Assembly (NCBI RefSeq): GCF_002858745.1
Contig: NZ_PJRO01000002.1
Location: 124,001-188,000, forward strand
Reading direction: 5' to 3'
DNA: 64,000 nt
Source of the DNA: Mesorhizobium loti
GTDB lineage: Bacteria; Pseudomonadota; Alphaproteobacteria; Rhizobiales; Rhizobiaceae
The notes below the pieces were generated by a model that was not told where the DNA came from, made no database searches, and worked only from the letters and a program-made list of their open reading frames with translations. The translations under genes and the position numbers were made by a program. Positions 50,859 to 60,518 of this stretch are shown here, piece after piece (within the stretch, counting starts at the first letter, position 1; each line of letters starts with the position of its first letter).

Positions 50859-52316
50859 TCAGATTGACTGGCGAACAACCCGGTCGCCTTCTCCTGGATA
50901 GGAACTTATGAGCCCACGGGGCGGCACCGTGGAACGTTGGACGTCGTTGGTGCCGTTCTGGGAAAGGGCGAGAGGCAATCTGAGAATGACCATCGTGCCA
51001 ACGCTCGAAGGGTTTTGAAACGACATCGATCCGTTGTTCAGGGCTATGATCTCTCTTGCGATGGCAAGCCCCAGGCCGTTTCCAGGCGCACTTTCATCAA
51101 AGCGCTGCCCGCGCACGCCAACCAGATCCAGATTCGATTGGTCTATTCCGGGTCCGTCATCGCATATTTCCAGTTCGGCTGCATCGCCGTCTTTACGCAG
51201 CTGGACGCGCACGCTGGATGTTGCCCATTTGGCGGCATTCTCCAGAACGATTCCAACGAGTTCGATGAGATCGTTTGCGTCGATGTCGACATCCAGCTCG
51301 TCTTTCATGTCGACCTGCCAATCGAGGCGTTCGCCTTCCTTTGTCTTTTGCAAGACGAAGATCGCGCGGGTAAGAATTGGGTTGAGCGGCGCCCTGAGCA
51401 TGTGCAGCCGCGCACGATGACGCAAGCGCGACAGCCGCAGCTGATAATCGATACGTTCGTGCATCTCGTTTGTCAGATCGGAGATCACTGCCGCATAGTG
51501 ATGATCACCGCGCATCTCCAACTCATGCGCGATGGTTCCGATTACGGATAGTGGGGTTTTGAGCCCGTGTGCCAGGTCTGCGGCACGCGAGCGCGCAAAC
51601 TCGATTGATTTTTGCTGCAATGCCAGGAGTTCGTTGACCTCTACGACCAGGGGCACGACTTCCGTCGGATAGTTGCTTTCGATGGCATATGCGGTGCCCT
51701 TGCGAATGCTCTCGACGTCCTGGCGCAGTTTCTTGAAGGGCAAGAGACCAAAGTGTACCTGAAAGACGGCCACGACGACGAGAGCACTGCCCAGGACAAA
51801 CAGAGCTATCACCATTGCCCAGGCGAAACGTTTGATGGTGTCATCAAGTATGGAGCGGTCCTGGGCGACGATGAGTTGATAATATTTGCTCTTTTCGTTC
51901 GCTTTGAAGGTTGCGTTCAGGGACAATGCGATAAGCGACTGCCCCATGGGGCCGCTGATCGTCGAGAATTGCTGCCCCTCCAATCGAGGATCGGTATCCA
52001 GGACCCGATCCCAAAGTGAACGGGAGCGCGCCGTCCGCTGGCTGTCCATGTCCTTGACCTGCCAGTAGAGACCACTCAGTGGTGTGTCGTAACGTGGGTC
52101 CGGCAATCTGCCGGTAAAGCGCGGAGCATCGCCGGTGACGTCCAGATCGACAATGGCCGCCAGCCGCGACATGGTCGCCGACAAGTCGGATCGCGCGCCT
52201 CGCTCGACATTCTCGACGAACATGTAACCGATCGCGACGCCGGCCAGCACCAGCGCAACAGCGATCGAGATGGCGGTGCCCACGATCATCCGGACCTTGA
52301 GCGAGTTCAGCTTCAT
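50859..52316 (-). CDS. Sensor histidine kinase (PhoQ/FeuQ-like)
   Basis: A 485-aa kinase with transmembrane helices at about residues 12-34 and 168-190 and a periplasmic sensor region between them. The H-box is DLAHGLKTPLSVIGT near residue 250. The ATPase domain has the N box VLENAAKWA, G1 CDDGPGID and G2 GNGLGLAI. Start overlaps the response-regulator stop by one base. The general architecture and the partner resemble rhizobial FeuPQ/PhoPQ systems that sense envelope or osmotic conditions. Specific signal unknown. Confidence 0.9.
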   Translation of the reverse strand: MKLNSLKVRMIVGTAISIAVALVLAGVAIGYMFVENVERGARSDLSATMSRLAAIVDLDVTGDAPRFTGRLPDPRYDTPLSGLYWQVKDMDSQRTARSRSLWDRVLDTDPRLEGQQFSTISGPMGQSLIALSLNATFKANEKSKYYQLIVAQDRSILDDTIKRFAWAMVIALFVLGSALVVVAVFQVHFGLLPFKKLRQDVESIRKGTAYAIESNYPTEVVPLVVEVNELLALQQKSIEFARSRAADLAHGLKTPLSVIGTIAHELEMRGDHHYAAVISDLTNEMHERIDYQLRLSRLRHRARLHMLRAPLNPILTRAIFVLQKTKEGERLDWQVDMKDELDVDIDANDLIELVGIVLENAAKWATSSVRVQLRKDGDAAELEICDDGPGIDQSNLDLVGVRGQRFDESAPGNGLGLAIAREIIALNNGSMSFQNPSSVGTMVILRLPLALSQNGTNDVQRSTVPPRGLISSYPGEGDRVVRQSI

Positions 52317-52978
52317 CAGAAATTTCCGCCGAGCGTGTATCCGAGCCCTCGACGCGTCAGAATAACGCCTGCGCCAAGTCGTTTGCGCAAACGGGCGACC
52401 AGGACTTCCACCGAGTTTGAATCCCTCTCGAAATCCTGAGAGTAGAGGTGCTCGGTTATTTCCAGCTGAGAGACGACCCTTGATCGCTGATGCACCATGA
52501 AAGCAAAGAGCCTGTACTCCTGAGGTGTCAGAGGTACTGGCAACCCGTCGCGGGTTACCTGCTTCATGCGCGTGTCGAGCATGTATTCCCCGACCTCGAT
52601 CTGAGAGGACGAGAACCCGCTCGCGCGGCGGATGAGCGCACGGATTCGCGCAACGACTTCTTCGATACGAAAGGGTTTGACCACATAGTCGTCAGCGCCG
52701 GCCTCGATACCTTCCACTCTCTCGTTCCATTGGCCGCGGGCGGTCAAAATCAACACAGGCATGTTCCGTCCTGCGCGACGCCAGCGTTTGAGAATGGTCA
52801 AGCCGTCCAGGTTTGGAAGTCCAAGGTCGAGAATGACGGCGTCGAAGGCTTCGGTATCGCCGCGGAACCACACGTCTTCCCCATCGAAAGCAAACTCGAT
52901 GACAAATCCTGCCGCGGCGAGTGCCTGTCCGAGGGCCCCGGCAATGCGGCGATCATCTTCAGCAACCAGCACACGCAT
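52316..52978 (-). CDS. OmpR-family response regulator (PhoP/FeuP-like)
   Basis: A 220-aa regulator. Receiver Asp51 lies in AVILDLGLPNLDG and the switch Lys in VVKPF near 101. A C-terminal winged helix (SQDFERDSNSVEVLVARLRK, LTRRGLGYTL) follows. These parts are very close to rhizobial FeuP/PhoP proteins. It lies between a PepSY-domain gene (3 bp upstream) and its kinase gene, all in one direction. Confidence 0.92.
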   Translation of the reverse strand: MRVLVAEDDRRIAGALGQALAAAGFVIEFAFDGEDVWFRGDTEAFDAVILDLGLPNLDGLTILKRWRRAGRNMPVLILTARGQWNERVEGIEAGADDYVVKPFRIEEVVARIRALIRRASGFSSSQIEVGEYMLDTRMKQVTRDGLPVPLTPQEYRLFAFMVHQRSRVVSQLEITEHLYSQDFERDSNSVEVLVARLRKRLGAGVILTRRGLGYTLGGNF

Positions 52979-52981
52979 GTA

Positions 52982-53494
52982 TTATTTCACTCCGATCAGA
53001 CGACCGCTTCGAGCATCGAACGAGTATCGACGGAGCTGATCGCCAGATTCCAGAACCTTCATTTCGTAGCGCAGAGATCCGCCGACCGACTTGAGCTGCG
53101 CGTCGAGGATCTGGCCGTCAGTCAGCTTGCGGGTTGCCGCGGCGATATCGTCCAAGGGAAGGGCGCGTTCCTTCTGCACCGCGTCCAGGGCCGCGTCCGT
53201 GCCTGCACTGTGATCGTTGAGGTCGGCTGCTGGGGGCCGAGCTGAATAATCGCCCCAAAGGCCACCGGGCTGCCCGCCGTCATCGCTGTCGTTCTCTGTA
53301 TCCGGTTGGCTGAAGCCACCGTTTCCGCCGTCATCCGAATCTGACTCTTGAGCATGCACGCCGGTCGATAGCTGCAGCACCAGCGCGCCGCATACGACGA
53401 GACACTTCAAAACACCCGGTCGTCTCAACGCAATCTCCAGAGCTATTCCCAGTCTAGACGAGCGAAGCTGAAAATACGCTGACAATGGCTTCAA
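52982..53494 (-). CDS. PepSY-domain exported protein of the two-component operon
   Basis: A 170-aa protein. A hydrophobic segment (CLVVCGALVLQLSTGVHAQ) at about residues 31-49 suggests export, preceded by an unusually long cytoplasmic tail, so a later TTG start near 53410 is possible. A Asp/Gly-rich linker follows, then a PepSY-like domain (about 105-170: LPLDDIAAATRKLTDGQIL and YEMKVLESGDQLRRYSFD). PepSY proteins often modulate adjacent kinases. It is the first gene of this operon, and divergent from the exported Tyr-rich protein. Confidence 0.75.
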   Translation of the reverse strand: MKPLSAYFQLRSSRLGIALEIALRRPGVLKCLVVCGALVLQLSTGVHAQESDSDDGGNGGFSQPDTENDSDDGGQPGGLWGDYSARPPAADLNDHSAGTDAALDAVQKERALPLDDIAAATRKLTDGQILDAQLKSVGGSLRYEMKVLESGDQLRRYSFDARSGRLIGVK

Positions 53495-53577
53495 GGGCCT
53501 GTCAGCTTGGTCAGTTTAGAAGGACACGTATCGAGCAAGGCAACCCGCTGACGCGTCACGGCAAGCAAGGGTAAAGA

Positions 53578-53842
53578 ATGCTATTTCGCCTCCTCCCTGG
53601 TGTCGCCCTTGTCGCCATCCTGTGCGGGATCGTGCTCACGACCCTGTCGGTCGAGCACAAACCCGCATTGAATTTCTATCGGGCGGTGAAATGCCATCCT
53701 TGGAAATACATGGACTGCTTCCTTACTCGTAAACCAAGACCTGTCGAACCTGGCGGAAGCTCGGTGGGCGCAATCTCTGGATCAGCCTCCGATCGGCCAA
53801 GCCAACTCAAGATAACTTCCTTGGAGAATAATGTCCTTGATA
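53578..53842 (+). other. Possible short membrane-anchored ORF upstream of the Tyr-rich gene
   Basis: A frame opens at the ATG at 53578 (MLFRLLPGVALVAILCGIVL), has one hydrophobic segment and the Cys-containing AVKCHPWKYMDCFLTRKP, and runs on to 54180 through the next gene. Only its first 85 codons are outside the better-supported gene at 53831. The weak ribosome site and 350-bp overlap make a functional gene doubtful; it might be a small anchored protein or a frameshifted end. Confidence 0.3.
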
Positions 53843-55177
53843 TCGACAAAAAAGCGACCTTTCACACTCGGCAAGGCATTGGCCGCTGCTGTGATGAACA
53901 TCGCAGCCCCGTTGATTGCGCCGGCTTTCGGCTCGCATCTGTCGCTGGGGACCGAGGCGTACGCATCCTCTCCCGTGGAGATGAATGCTGCCATCCTTCT
54001 AAGAGATATGCGTGGATCTCTGGCGGCGATGGCGTTCAGCTTCAAAGACGTTTCCGCCGGTGCCAGACATCGGAGTGGGGGAAGCGTTCTTGCTGGCGTT
54101 ACCGAGGCGACAAGGGCGGTGCAGAAACTGGAAGGAGCGTTGGCATCCAAAAATCCGTCAGATATTTCCAAAGGTACTAAGAGCGTATCGAGAGCCGTCG
54201 GAGATCTCCAGACGCGCTACGCGCTATCCGCTGCGAAGAACAACGGCGCTACAAAGGCTTTGCAACGGTTCAACGTGGCCTGGTCTGCGTATGCGTCGCA
54301 CTATGTTCTTTCCAAGCCGGCAAAATCGTCTCCAAAAGCGTCCAGCGCAGAGGTCGCTGCCGTGAGAAGGAAGGTTTCCGACCTCTCCGCCAGAATTCAG
54401 AGTTTGGAAAACCAAGTGGCGGATAACGCCGCGCTGCGCGCCGAAGTCCGGCGGATGCGGCGTGAAATCGCCTATTTCGACGGGCGTTTTGACGACCCTG
54501 TGGTTTATCAGCGTGCCGCGTTTACGTTGACGGTATTCGCCGGATCGTTCGACGCCTTCGTCATAACAACCAGAACCTATTATCCTGCGTACTATGGCTA
54601 TTTCGACGATGTTTATTACAGGCCGTCAAGTTTTGAAGCTTATTGGGACGGATATTACGATGGGTATTACGATGGACTGGCCTCAGGCTGGTATTCCGAC
54701 CCGATCTTTATCGACAGCCCTGTCCTGGAGGTCAGTCAGCCCGAGATATACCAGAACGTCACCTACGAGACGATCTACAACGTGACCAACGAGACAACCA
54801 ATATCTATGAGGTGTTGCCGCAAGAGGATTTGTCGCAGGTGGCAGTTGAGCCTCTCTCCTCGGATATCGGTTTCAGCGCCGAGAGGGTCGTGGCGAATGA
54901 AGCGGGCGCGCGGCCGGACAACGGCGAAAGCGGCGGCGAGGATGTCAACTCAGAACAACCTCAGTCTCTCCAGAAAGACACTCGCGAGGCTATAGAGGAC
55001 GGCGAACAAGCGCCACAGGTCGATCCGTCCATGGGCGAGGAACTGCCAGCCGATGGCGACACCGTCCCGCGGCAAGACGAGGTGACGCCTACGGAAGAAG
55101 CCGCGCCTCGGCAGCAGGAGACGTCTCCGGCGGAGGAAGACGTTCCACCCGAGGACGAAGGTATGCCCCGAAGATAA
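53831..55177 (+). CDS. Exported protein with Tyr/Asp-rich repeats and acidic Pro-rich tail
   Basis: A 448-aa protein. A TTGGAG site lies before the ATG. The N-terminal region (about 15-45) is a signal-like hydrophobic stretch with cleavage near AYA. Residues about 45-165 form an Ala/Lys-rich helical part, then a coiled coil (RRKVSDLSARIQSLENQVAD near 180). A Tyr-rich segment follows with tandem GYYD units (YWDGYYDGYYDG near 270), and the tail is acidic with EEAAPRQQ-type repeats. No family recognised. Divergent from the PepSY two-component operon, of which it may be a target. Confidence 0.7.
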   Translation: MSLISTKKRPFTLGKALAAAVMNIAAPLIAPAFGSHLSLGTEAYASSPVEMNAAILLRDMRGSLAAMAFSFKDVSAGARHRSGGSVLAGVTEATRAVQKLEGALASKNPSDISKGTKSVSRAVGDLQTRYALSAAKNNGATKALQRFNVAWSAYASHYVLSKPAKSSPKASSAEVAAVRRKVSDLSARIQSLENQVADNAALRAEVRRMRREIAYFDGRFDDPVVYQRAAFTLTVFAGSFDAFVITTRTYYPAYYGYFDDVYYRPSSFEAYWDGYYDGYYDGLASGWYSDPIFIDSPVLEVSQPEIYQNVTYETIYNVTNETTNIYEVLPQEDLSQVAVEPLSSDIGFSAERVVANEAGARPDNGESGGEDVNSEQPQSLQKDTREAIEDGEQAPQVDPSMGEELPADGDTVPRQDEVTPTEEAAPRQQETSPAEEDVPPEDEGMPRR

Positions 55178-55179
55178 GG

Positions 55180-55365
55180 CTGGCACGCCCGGGAAACACA
55201 AGCAAAACTCTGAGGCATTTCGGAGTTAGACCCGACGACAAACAGTTTTCCAGCAGGAAGGCCAGATAACCCTCCTCCGGCGCGATGGTGCCGGGATCGG
55301 GCGCGTCGAGGCCAGCCGGAAGCGCCAGGGCGACAATTCGATTGCCCGGGCCGGAATGTCAGTTG
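55180..55365 (-). pseudogene. Coding-like fragment between the Tyr-rich gene and MATE gene
   Basis: On the minus strand about 45 codons read GNRIVALALPAGLDAPDPGT and then IAPEEGYLAFLLENCLSSG. The composition is protein-like, but a TGA precedes it and no start or domain is visible. Possibly a remnant of a gene lost at this junction. The rest of the 180-bp gap shows nothing else. Confidence 0.3.
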
Positions 55366-56765
55366 CGTGGCAGGGTGAAATTGGGCCACATCGACCATAC
55401 GTTCAAGATATCCCGGGGGAGAGAGAGCTGGATCAGACGTCGTCAGCGGCTGCGAGCCGGCCGTTCTCCGTCACCAACCGATCGGTGTTGGCCATCGCGG
55501 TTCCAATGACGCTTGCCTATCTCACCACGCCGCTGCTCGGCCTGGTCGACACCGCGGTCGTCGGGCAATTCGGCGATGCAGCGCTGCTCGGTGGACTTGC
55601 CGCCGGCGCGCTGGCCTTCGATGTCGTCTTCACCACATTCAACTTCCTGCGTTCCGGCACAACCGGGCTGGTCGCCCAGGCCTTCGGCCGTGGCGACAGC
55701 GCCGAAGAGCAGGCCGTGTTCTGGCGCGCCGTGCTGATCGCCGTCGTTGCCGGCATCATCCTGGCAGCGCTTGCGCCGGTCGTGTCCCTGCTCGGCCAGA
55801 AATTCATGGGCGCCGATGCGCGCGTCAGCGAGGCAATGGACACCTATATCCGCATCCGCCTGCTGGCTGCACCGTTTTCGCTCGTCAACTATGCCATCCT
55901 CGGTTACGTGCTCGGGCGCGGTGAGGGCAGCCTCGGCCTGTTCCTGCAGATCGTGCTCAACGGCATCAACATCGCCCTGTGCATCGTGCTCGGGCTTGAG
56001 CTCAACTGGGGTGTGGCGGGCGTGGCCTGGGCAACGCTGATCGGCGAGTTCTGCGCCATGCTGCTGGGCCTGGCGATCGTCATGCGGCGCTTCGCGCGCG
56101 GCGAGCGCCTGCCCTTGAGCCGCATCCTCGACTGGAAGGCCTACAAGCACATGATGTCGCTCAACCGCGACATCATGATCCGCTCCTTCTCGCTGCTGGC
56201 CGCCTTTGCCTTGTTCACCCGCCAGGGCGCACAGTTCGGCACGGTCACGCTTGCGGCCAATGCGGTGCTGATGAACTTCTTCCTGATCGCCGGCTATTTT
56301 CTCGATGGCTTCGCCACGGCGGCCGAACAACTCGCCGGCCGCGCCATCGGTGCCCGCGCCGAAAGCTCGTTTCGCCGTGCCGTGCGGCTCACGCTGTGGT
56401 GGGGTTACGGGCTGGCCGGTACGGCGACCTTGGTACTGCTGTTCGGCGGCGCTGCACTTGTCGGTGTCGTCACCACCTCGGATGCGGTGCGGGTGGTGGC
56501 CGACACCTATCTGCCCTGGGCGGCCTTCACCGCAATGAGCGGCGTGCTCGCGTTCCAGATGGACGGCGTCTTCATCGGCGCCACATGGTCGCGAGACATG
56601 CGCAACATGATGCTGCTGTCGTTCTGTGCGTTCCTTGTCGCGCTGCTGACGCTGGCGCCGGCCTTTGGCAATCACGGTCTCTGGGCTTCGCTGCATGTCT
56701 TCCTGCTGGTGCGCGGCATCAGCCTTTATTCGATCATGCAGCGGCGGGTCCGCGAGGCGTTCTAG
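55356..56765 (+). CDS. MATE-family efflux transporter (DinF-like)
   Basis: A 469-aa (or slightly shorter) MATE exporter with twelve hydrophobic segments. The first core segment VLAIAVPMTLAYLTTPLLGL is near residue 47, followed by VDTAVVGQFG and, in the second half, FFLIAGYFLDGFATAAEQL. This arrangement is typical of DinF-type MATE proteins. The start is uncertain: ATG at 55356 lacks a ribosome site, while the core family sequence begins about 45 residues later and no other ATG fits. Convergent with purC. Drug or toxin substrate unknown. Confidence 0.85.
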   Translation: MSVAWQGEIGPHRPYVQDIPGERELDQTSSAAASRPFSVTNRSVLAIAVPMTLAYLTTPLLGLVDTAVVGQFGDAALLGGLAAGALAFDVVFTTFNFLRSGTTGLVAQAFGRGDSAEEQAVFWRAVLIAVVAGIILAALAPVVSLLGQKFMGADARVSEAMDTYIRIRLLAAPFSLVNYAILGYVLGRGEGSLGLFLQIVLNGINIALCIVLGLELNWGVAGVAWATLIGEFCAMLLGLAIVMRRFARGERLPLSRILDWKAYKHMMSLNRDIMIRSFSLLAAFALFTRQGAQFGTVTLAANAVLMNFFLIAGYFLDGFATAAEQLAGRAIGARAESSFRRAVRLTLWWGYGLAGTATLVLLFGGAALVGVVTTSDAVRVVADTYLPWAAFTAMSGVLAFQMDGVFIGATWSRDMRNMMLLSFCAFLVALLTLAPAFGNHGLWASLHVFLLVRGISLYSIMQRRVREAF

Positions 56766-56797
56766 TTGCGGGGCGCAGACCTGCCGCTCGGCCGATA

Positions 56798-57754
56798 TCA
56801 GGAGAAGTAGGGCCGCAGATTCCCGCGGATCCGCTCCAGCACGGTTGCCCCGGAAAGATCGGGGACGAAAGCCTTCCCGGTAATGACTTCATAGGCCTGT
56901 CTGTAGACCTGCGAGGTCTGTTCGATAAGCTGCTCGGGGATTTCCGGAATTGCGTCCCTGTAAGGATCACAGCGCTCCGCCACCCAGGCGCGAATGAAAT
57001 CCTTGTCGAAGCTGCGCGGCCGCTCGCCGGTTGCGAAGCTCTTGTCGTAGCTTTCGGCGATCCAGTAGCGGCTGCTGTCGGGTGTATGGATTTCATCTGC
57101 CAGGACGATCCTGCCATTCTTGTCGGTGCCGAACTCATATTTGGTGTCGACCAGGATCAGACCGCGTTCCGCGGCGCGGGCCTGGCCGCGCGCAAACAGT
57201 GCCAGCGCATAGTCGCAGAGGACATCCCATTGCGCTTCCGTCACGAGACCCTGCTCAAGGATCTCCTTGCGCGACAGTGGCTCGTCATGGCCGCCGTCGA
57301 AAGCCTTGCTGGTCGGCGTGATGATCGTCTCCGGAAGCTTCTCGTTGTCGCGAAGTCCCTCGGGCAGGCGAACGCCATACATGTCCCGCTGGCCGCTCCT
57401 GTACTTCGTCAGGACCGATGTGCTCGTGGTGCCGGCAAGATAGCCGCGCACGACGATTTCGACCGGCAGGATATCGAGCCGGGTGCCGATGACGACATTG
57501 GGGTCGGGATAATCGAGCACATGGTTCGGGCAGATATCCGCGGTCTCCTCGAACCAGTAACGTGCTGTCTGGGTCAGGATCTGGCCTTTGAACGGGATCG
57601 ACGCCAAAACGACATCGAAAGCACTCAGGCGGTCGGTCGCGATGATGATGCGACGGCCATCCGACAGGTCGTAATTCTCGCGGACCTTGCCCTTGTAATA
57701 ACCGGGAAGCTCCGGGATGAATGCGTCCGAGAGGATTGGTGAAGCGCTCATCAT
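56798..57754 (-). CDS. purC: Phosphoribosylaminoimidazole-succinocarboxamide synthase
   Basis: A 318-aa SAICAR synthetase, the long form with ATP-grasp-like fold. Conserved parts are [20 protein letters not shown] near residue 20, a [17 protein letters not shown] segment near 115 and [20 protein letters not shown] near 200, where [14 protein letters not shown] follows. It catalyses a step of purine synthesis. AGGAG lies within the pyrD stop; the ATG at 57751 is an alternative start. Last gene of a DUF952-pyrD-purC run. Confidence 0.95.
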   Translation of the reverse strand: MMSASPILSDAFIPELPGYYKGKVRENYDLSDGRRIIIATDRLSAFDVVLASIPFKGQILTQTARYWFEETADICPNHVLDYPDPNVVIGTRLDILPVEIVVRGYLAGTTSTSVLTKYRSGQRDMYGVRLPEGLRDNEKLPETIITPTSKAFDGGHDEPLSRKEILEQGLVTEAQWDVLCDYALALFARGQARAAERGLILVDTKYEFGTDKNGRIVLADEIHTPDSSRYWIAESYDKSFATGERPRSFDKDFIRAWVAERCDPYRDAIPEIPEQLIEQTSQVYRQAYEVITGKAFVPDLSGATVLERIRGNLRPYFS

Positions 57755-57760
57755 CGGCTC

Positions 57761-58837
57761 CTAGATCGGCTTGGCCAGCCACTCGGCCAGCTTGCTGTCG
57801 CGCAGGTCGCGGATGGATTTCAGGCCATCCCGTTCAACGGCGCGCTGCATGCCGGTGACGATACGTCCCGGCAGCGATGGACCGGCATAGATCATGCCGG
57901 TGTAAAACTGGACGAGATCGGCGCCGGCACGGATCTTCTCCAGTGCGGTTTCGGTGGAATCGACGCCGCCGACACCGATGATGGCGCGGTCCGGCCCGAG
58001 CAGCTTGCGCATCCGGGCCAGCACCGCCGTCGAGCGTTCGAACAGCGGCTTGCCGGAAAGCCCGCCCGTCTCGCCGGCATGGGCGGCGCTCTTCAGCGCC
58101 GGGCGCGAAATCGTCGTGTTGGAGACGATAACGCCGTCCACCGCCTTTTCGGTGACTTCGGCCGCGATGTCTTCAAGTTCAGCCTCGACCAGGTCGGGCG
58201 CGATCTTCAGAAACATCGGTGGCTGGCGCGTCGCCTTGGCCCGCGCCGCCATGACGCGTGACAGCAATTCGCCCAGCTGTTCTCGCGCCTGCATGTTGCG
58301 CAGGCCGGGTGTGTTGGGCGAGGAGATGTTGACGGTGAGATAGGAAGCCAGCGGCGCGAACCGCGTTACGCCCTTTTCATAGTCGCCGCTGCGGTCGGCG
58401 CTGTCCTTGTTGGCGCCGATGTTGACGCCGACGATGCCCCTCCGGCCTCTCCGGGCCAGCAGGCGTTTTTCGGCGGCGTCATGGCCTTCATTGTTGAAGC
58501 CCAGCCGGTTGATCACCGCCTCGTCGCGGGTCAGGCGAAAGATGCGCGGCTTCGGGTTGCCGGACTGCGGCAGCGGCGTCACCGTGCCGACTTCGGCGAA
58601 ACCGAAGCCGAGGCCCAGCAGCGCCTCCGGCACTTCGGCATTCTTGTCGTAGCCGGCGGCCATGCCGAGCGGGTTCGGAAAATCGAGGCCGCACAGGCTG
58701 ACCTCGAGACGTGAATCACGCGGAGCGCGCGAAGCCACCGGCACGCCGCAGCGCAAGGCGGTGATAGACAGTCCGTGCGCGGTCTCTGGATCGAAGCTGA
58801 ACAGGATCTGCTGGCCGATACGGTCGATCAGGCTCAT
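57761..58837 (-). CDS. pyrD: Dihydroorotate dehydrogenase (quinone), class 2
   Basis: A 358-aa flavoenzyme. The N-terminus MSLIDRIGQQILFSFDPETA is the membrane-association helix of class 2 enzymes. FMN-binding and catalytic motifs are NPLGMAAGYDKNAEV near 65, VNIGANKDS near 135, VNISSPNTPGLR near 175 and GVGGVDSTETALEKIRAGA near 295. It oxidises dihydroorotate with quinone. ATGA overlap with the DUF952 gene in front of it. A longer frame exists upstream but belongs to that gene. Confidence 0.96.
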   Translation of the reverse strand: MSLIDRIGQQILFSFDPETAHGLSITALRCGVPVASRAPRDSRLEVSLCGLDFPNPLGMAAGYDKNAEVPEALLGLGFGFAEVGTVTPLPQSGNPKPRIFRLTRDEAVINRLGFNNEGHDAAEKRLLARRGRRGIVGVNIGANKDSADRSGDYEKGVTRFAPLASYLTVNISSPNTPGLRNMQAREQLGELLSRVMAARAKATRQPPMFLKIAPDLVEAELEDIAAEVTEKAVDGVIVSNTTISRPALKSAAHAGETGGLSGKPLFERSTAVLARMRKLLGPDRAIIGVGGVDSTETALEKIRAGADLVQFYTGMIYAGPSLPGRIVTGMQRAVERDGLKSIRDLRDSKLAEWLAKPI

Positions 58838-59184
58838 TCGGCCTCCAGCGGCGGGAAGACATGGCTGCCGTCGGCGCCGAGCGGCAACGGCTTCACCCAG
58901 GCCACGGCATCGAGCGTAAACTCGGCATAGAGATGCGGGAACAGGTCGCCGCCGCGCGAAACCTCGTATTTCAGCGCCGGCCCGAGTTTCTCTTCGTCGA
59001 GCGCCACCAGCACCAGGTCGTCGAGGCCGGCGAAATAGCGGGCCGCCGTTTCCTTGACCTGGGCACCTGTCGAGAAATGGATGTACCCGTCGGCAAGGTC
59101 GATGGGTGCGCCGGTGAAACGGCCGGCGGCTTCGGCTTCCTGCCACAGCGACTGCGGCGCGATCTTGTAGATAAATCGTGACAT
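58834..59184 (-). CDS. DUF952-family protein
   Basis: A 116-aa protein beginning MSRFIYKIAPQSLWQEAEAA. It has the DUF952 pattern GAPIDLADGYIHFSTGAQVKE near residue 25 and ends in FPPLEAE. It often sits directly before pyrD in Hyphomicrobiales. The start at 59184 is used because upstream in-frame codons to 59271 lack a ribosome site. Function unknown; the position suggests a nucleotide-related role only by association. Confidence 0.9.
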   Translation of the reverse strand: MSRFIYKIAPQSLWQEAEAAGRFTGAPIDLADGYIHFSTGAQVKETAARYFAGLDDLVLVALDEEKLGPALKYEVSRGGDLFPHLYAEFTLDAVAWVKPLPLGADGSHVFPPLEAE

Positions 59185-59374
59185 GGCAGCGCTATAGTCC
59201 GATTGTGGCGGCCGGGAAAGAGCGCGAAACATGCTCTCCCCATTTCCGACGCTCGGGGAGGGACGCACCACGCGCCTTCCTCATTTATGGCACCCGGGAA
59301 AGGGCGCACCGCGCTTTCCCAATTTCGAGCACAAAGCGCGATCACAGTGCGCGAAACGGCTGAAGGAGACCACC

Positions 59375-59806
59375 ATGCGTATCGAGAGGCTGATCGTTTC
59401 TGCCGCACTGGCCGGACTGCTTTCGGCTCCCGCACTCGCCGAGGATGCCAATCGCTACAAGCTGGAGAAAACCAACGAAGGGTATGTGCGTATGGACACG
59501 CAGACCGGCGCGATGTCGATCTGCAACGAACGCGACGGCCAGTTGGTGTGCCGTGTCGCGGCCGATGAGCGCACTGCTTTCCAGGACGACATCGACCGGC
59601 TGCAGGGCACGGTCAAGGCGCTGGACGAGCGTGTGGCCAAGCTGGAGAATTCACTGGCGGCGCGGCTGGAATCCAAGCTGCCCTCCGAAGAGGAATTCAA
59701 CAAGACAATGGGCTACATGGAGCGTTTCGTGCGCGGCTTCATGGGCATCGTCAAGGACATGGACAAGGAAACCGATCCGGCCAAGCCGAATCTGCAGAAG
59801 ACCTGA
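59375..59806 (+). CDS. Periplasmic protein with coiled coil, hypothetical
   Basis: A 143-aa protein. GAAGGAG lies before the ATG. A signal peptide (about residues 1-22, ending ALAED) is followed by YKLEKTNEGYVRMDTQTGAM near 28 with two cysteines (SICNERDGQLVCRVA) that could form a disulfide. A coiled coil occupies about 70-100, and the C-terminal helix includes FNKTMGYMERFVRGFMG. Conserved-looking in rhizobia; function unknown. Confidence 0.8.
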   Translation: MRIERLIVSAALAGLLSAPALAEDANRYKLEKTNEGYVRMDTQTGAMSICNERDGQLVCRVAADERTAFQDDIDRLQGTVKALDERVAKLENSLAARLESKLPSEEEFNKTMGYMERFVRGFMGIVKDMDKETDPAKPNLQKT

Positions 59807-59814
59807 TCCGGCCG

Positions 59815-60324
59815 CTATTTGATTTGGCTACGTTCATAGAGATGCACATCCGCATCGCCGCCATGGTTGCGATCGCGGAGGCGGAAACCGTGTTTTTCCA
59901 GCAGGCGGATGGACTTCGTGTTGGCTCGGTCGACCGTTGCCCGGACCGTTTCGATGCCGTGCTTTTCGGCGACACCGACCAGCGCCCGAACGATCTCGTC
60001 GCCGAAACCGCGTCCCCAGTTCGCGGCTGTAAGGCCATAGATGACCTGCTCATGATCGTCTTTGGGGCGTGCAAACCCGGCCCAGCCGATCAACTGCCCG
60101 GTCGAACGGGCGATTACTGCCCCCGTTCCATAGCCATGGCGCTTCAGGTTTTCGCCGGACCTGATTACCCAGAGCTCTGCATCCCCGGGCGACAGCGGCT
60201 CGCCGTCCCCGACATGTCGGGCAACATCCGGATCGGAGAAGATGGACACGAAGATGGCCGCGTCCGCCGGTTCGAACGGGCGGATCGTCAAGCGTGCGGT
60301 TTCAACCACTCCGTCCAGGATCAT
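59815..60324 (-). CDS. GNAT-family N-acetyltransferase (RimJ/RimL-like)
   Basis: A 169-aa acetyltransferase. MILDGVVETARLTIRPFEPA opens the fold, the acetyl-CoA region includes YGLTAANWGRGFGDEIVRAL near 100, and the C-terminal strand RATVDRANTKSIRLLEKHGF matches the conserved RimL-type end. A start at 60354 (TTG) is less likely than the ATG at 60324. Substrate unknown. Confidence 0.85.
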   Translation of the reverse strand: MILDGVVETARLTIRPFEPADAAIFVSIFSDPDVARHVGDGEPLSPGDAELWVIRSGENLKRHGYGTGAVIARSTGQLIGWAGFARPKDDHEQVIYGLTAANWGRGFGDEIVRALVGVAEKHGIETVRATVDRANTKSIRLLEKHGFRLRDRNHGGDADVHLYERSQIK

Positions 60325-60518
60325 GCTGTTCCTCGGCGTTTCGGTTCTGTCCAATCAACACCCCAGGCGGGGCCGCGAGCGACTATTACGCCGTTTGCGA
60401 CCGGCATGTCTGTTGGAAAACAGCTGCCACAGTCTTTGCCGCTTGAAAACGCCGGCCGCGACCGCATAATCCGATCCGCTTGATCCTGCGGGAAGAGTTA
60501 GGGATCGGGGAGGACCAT

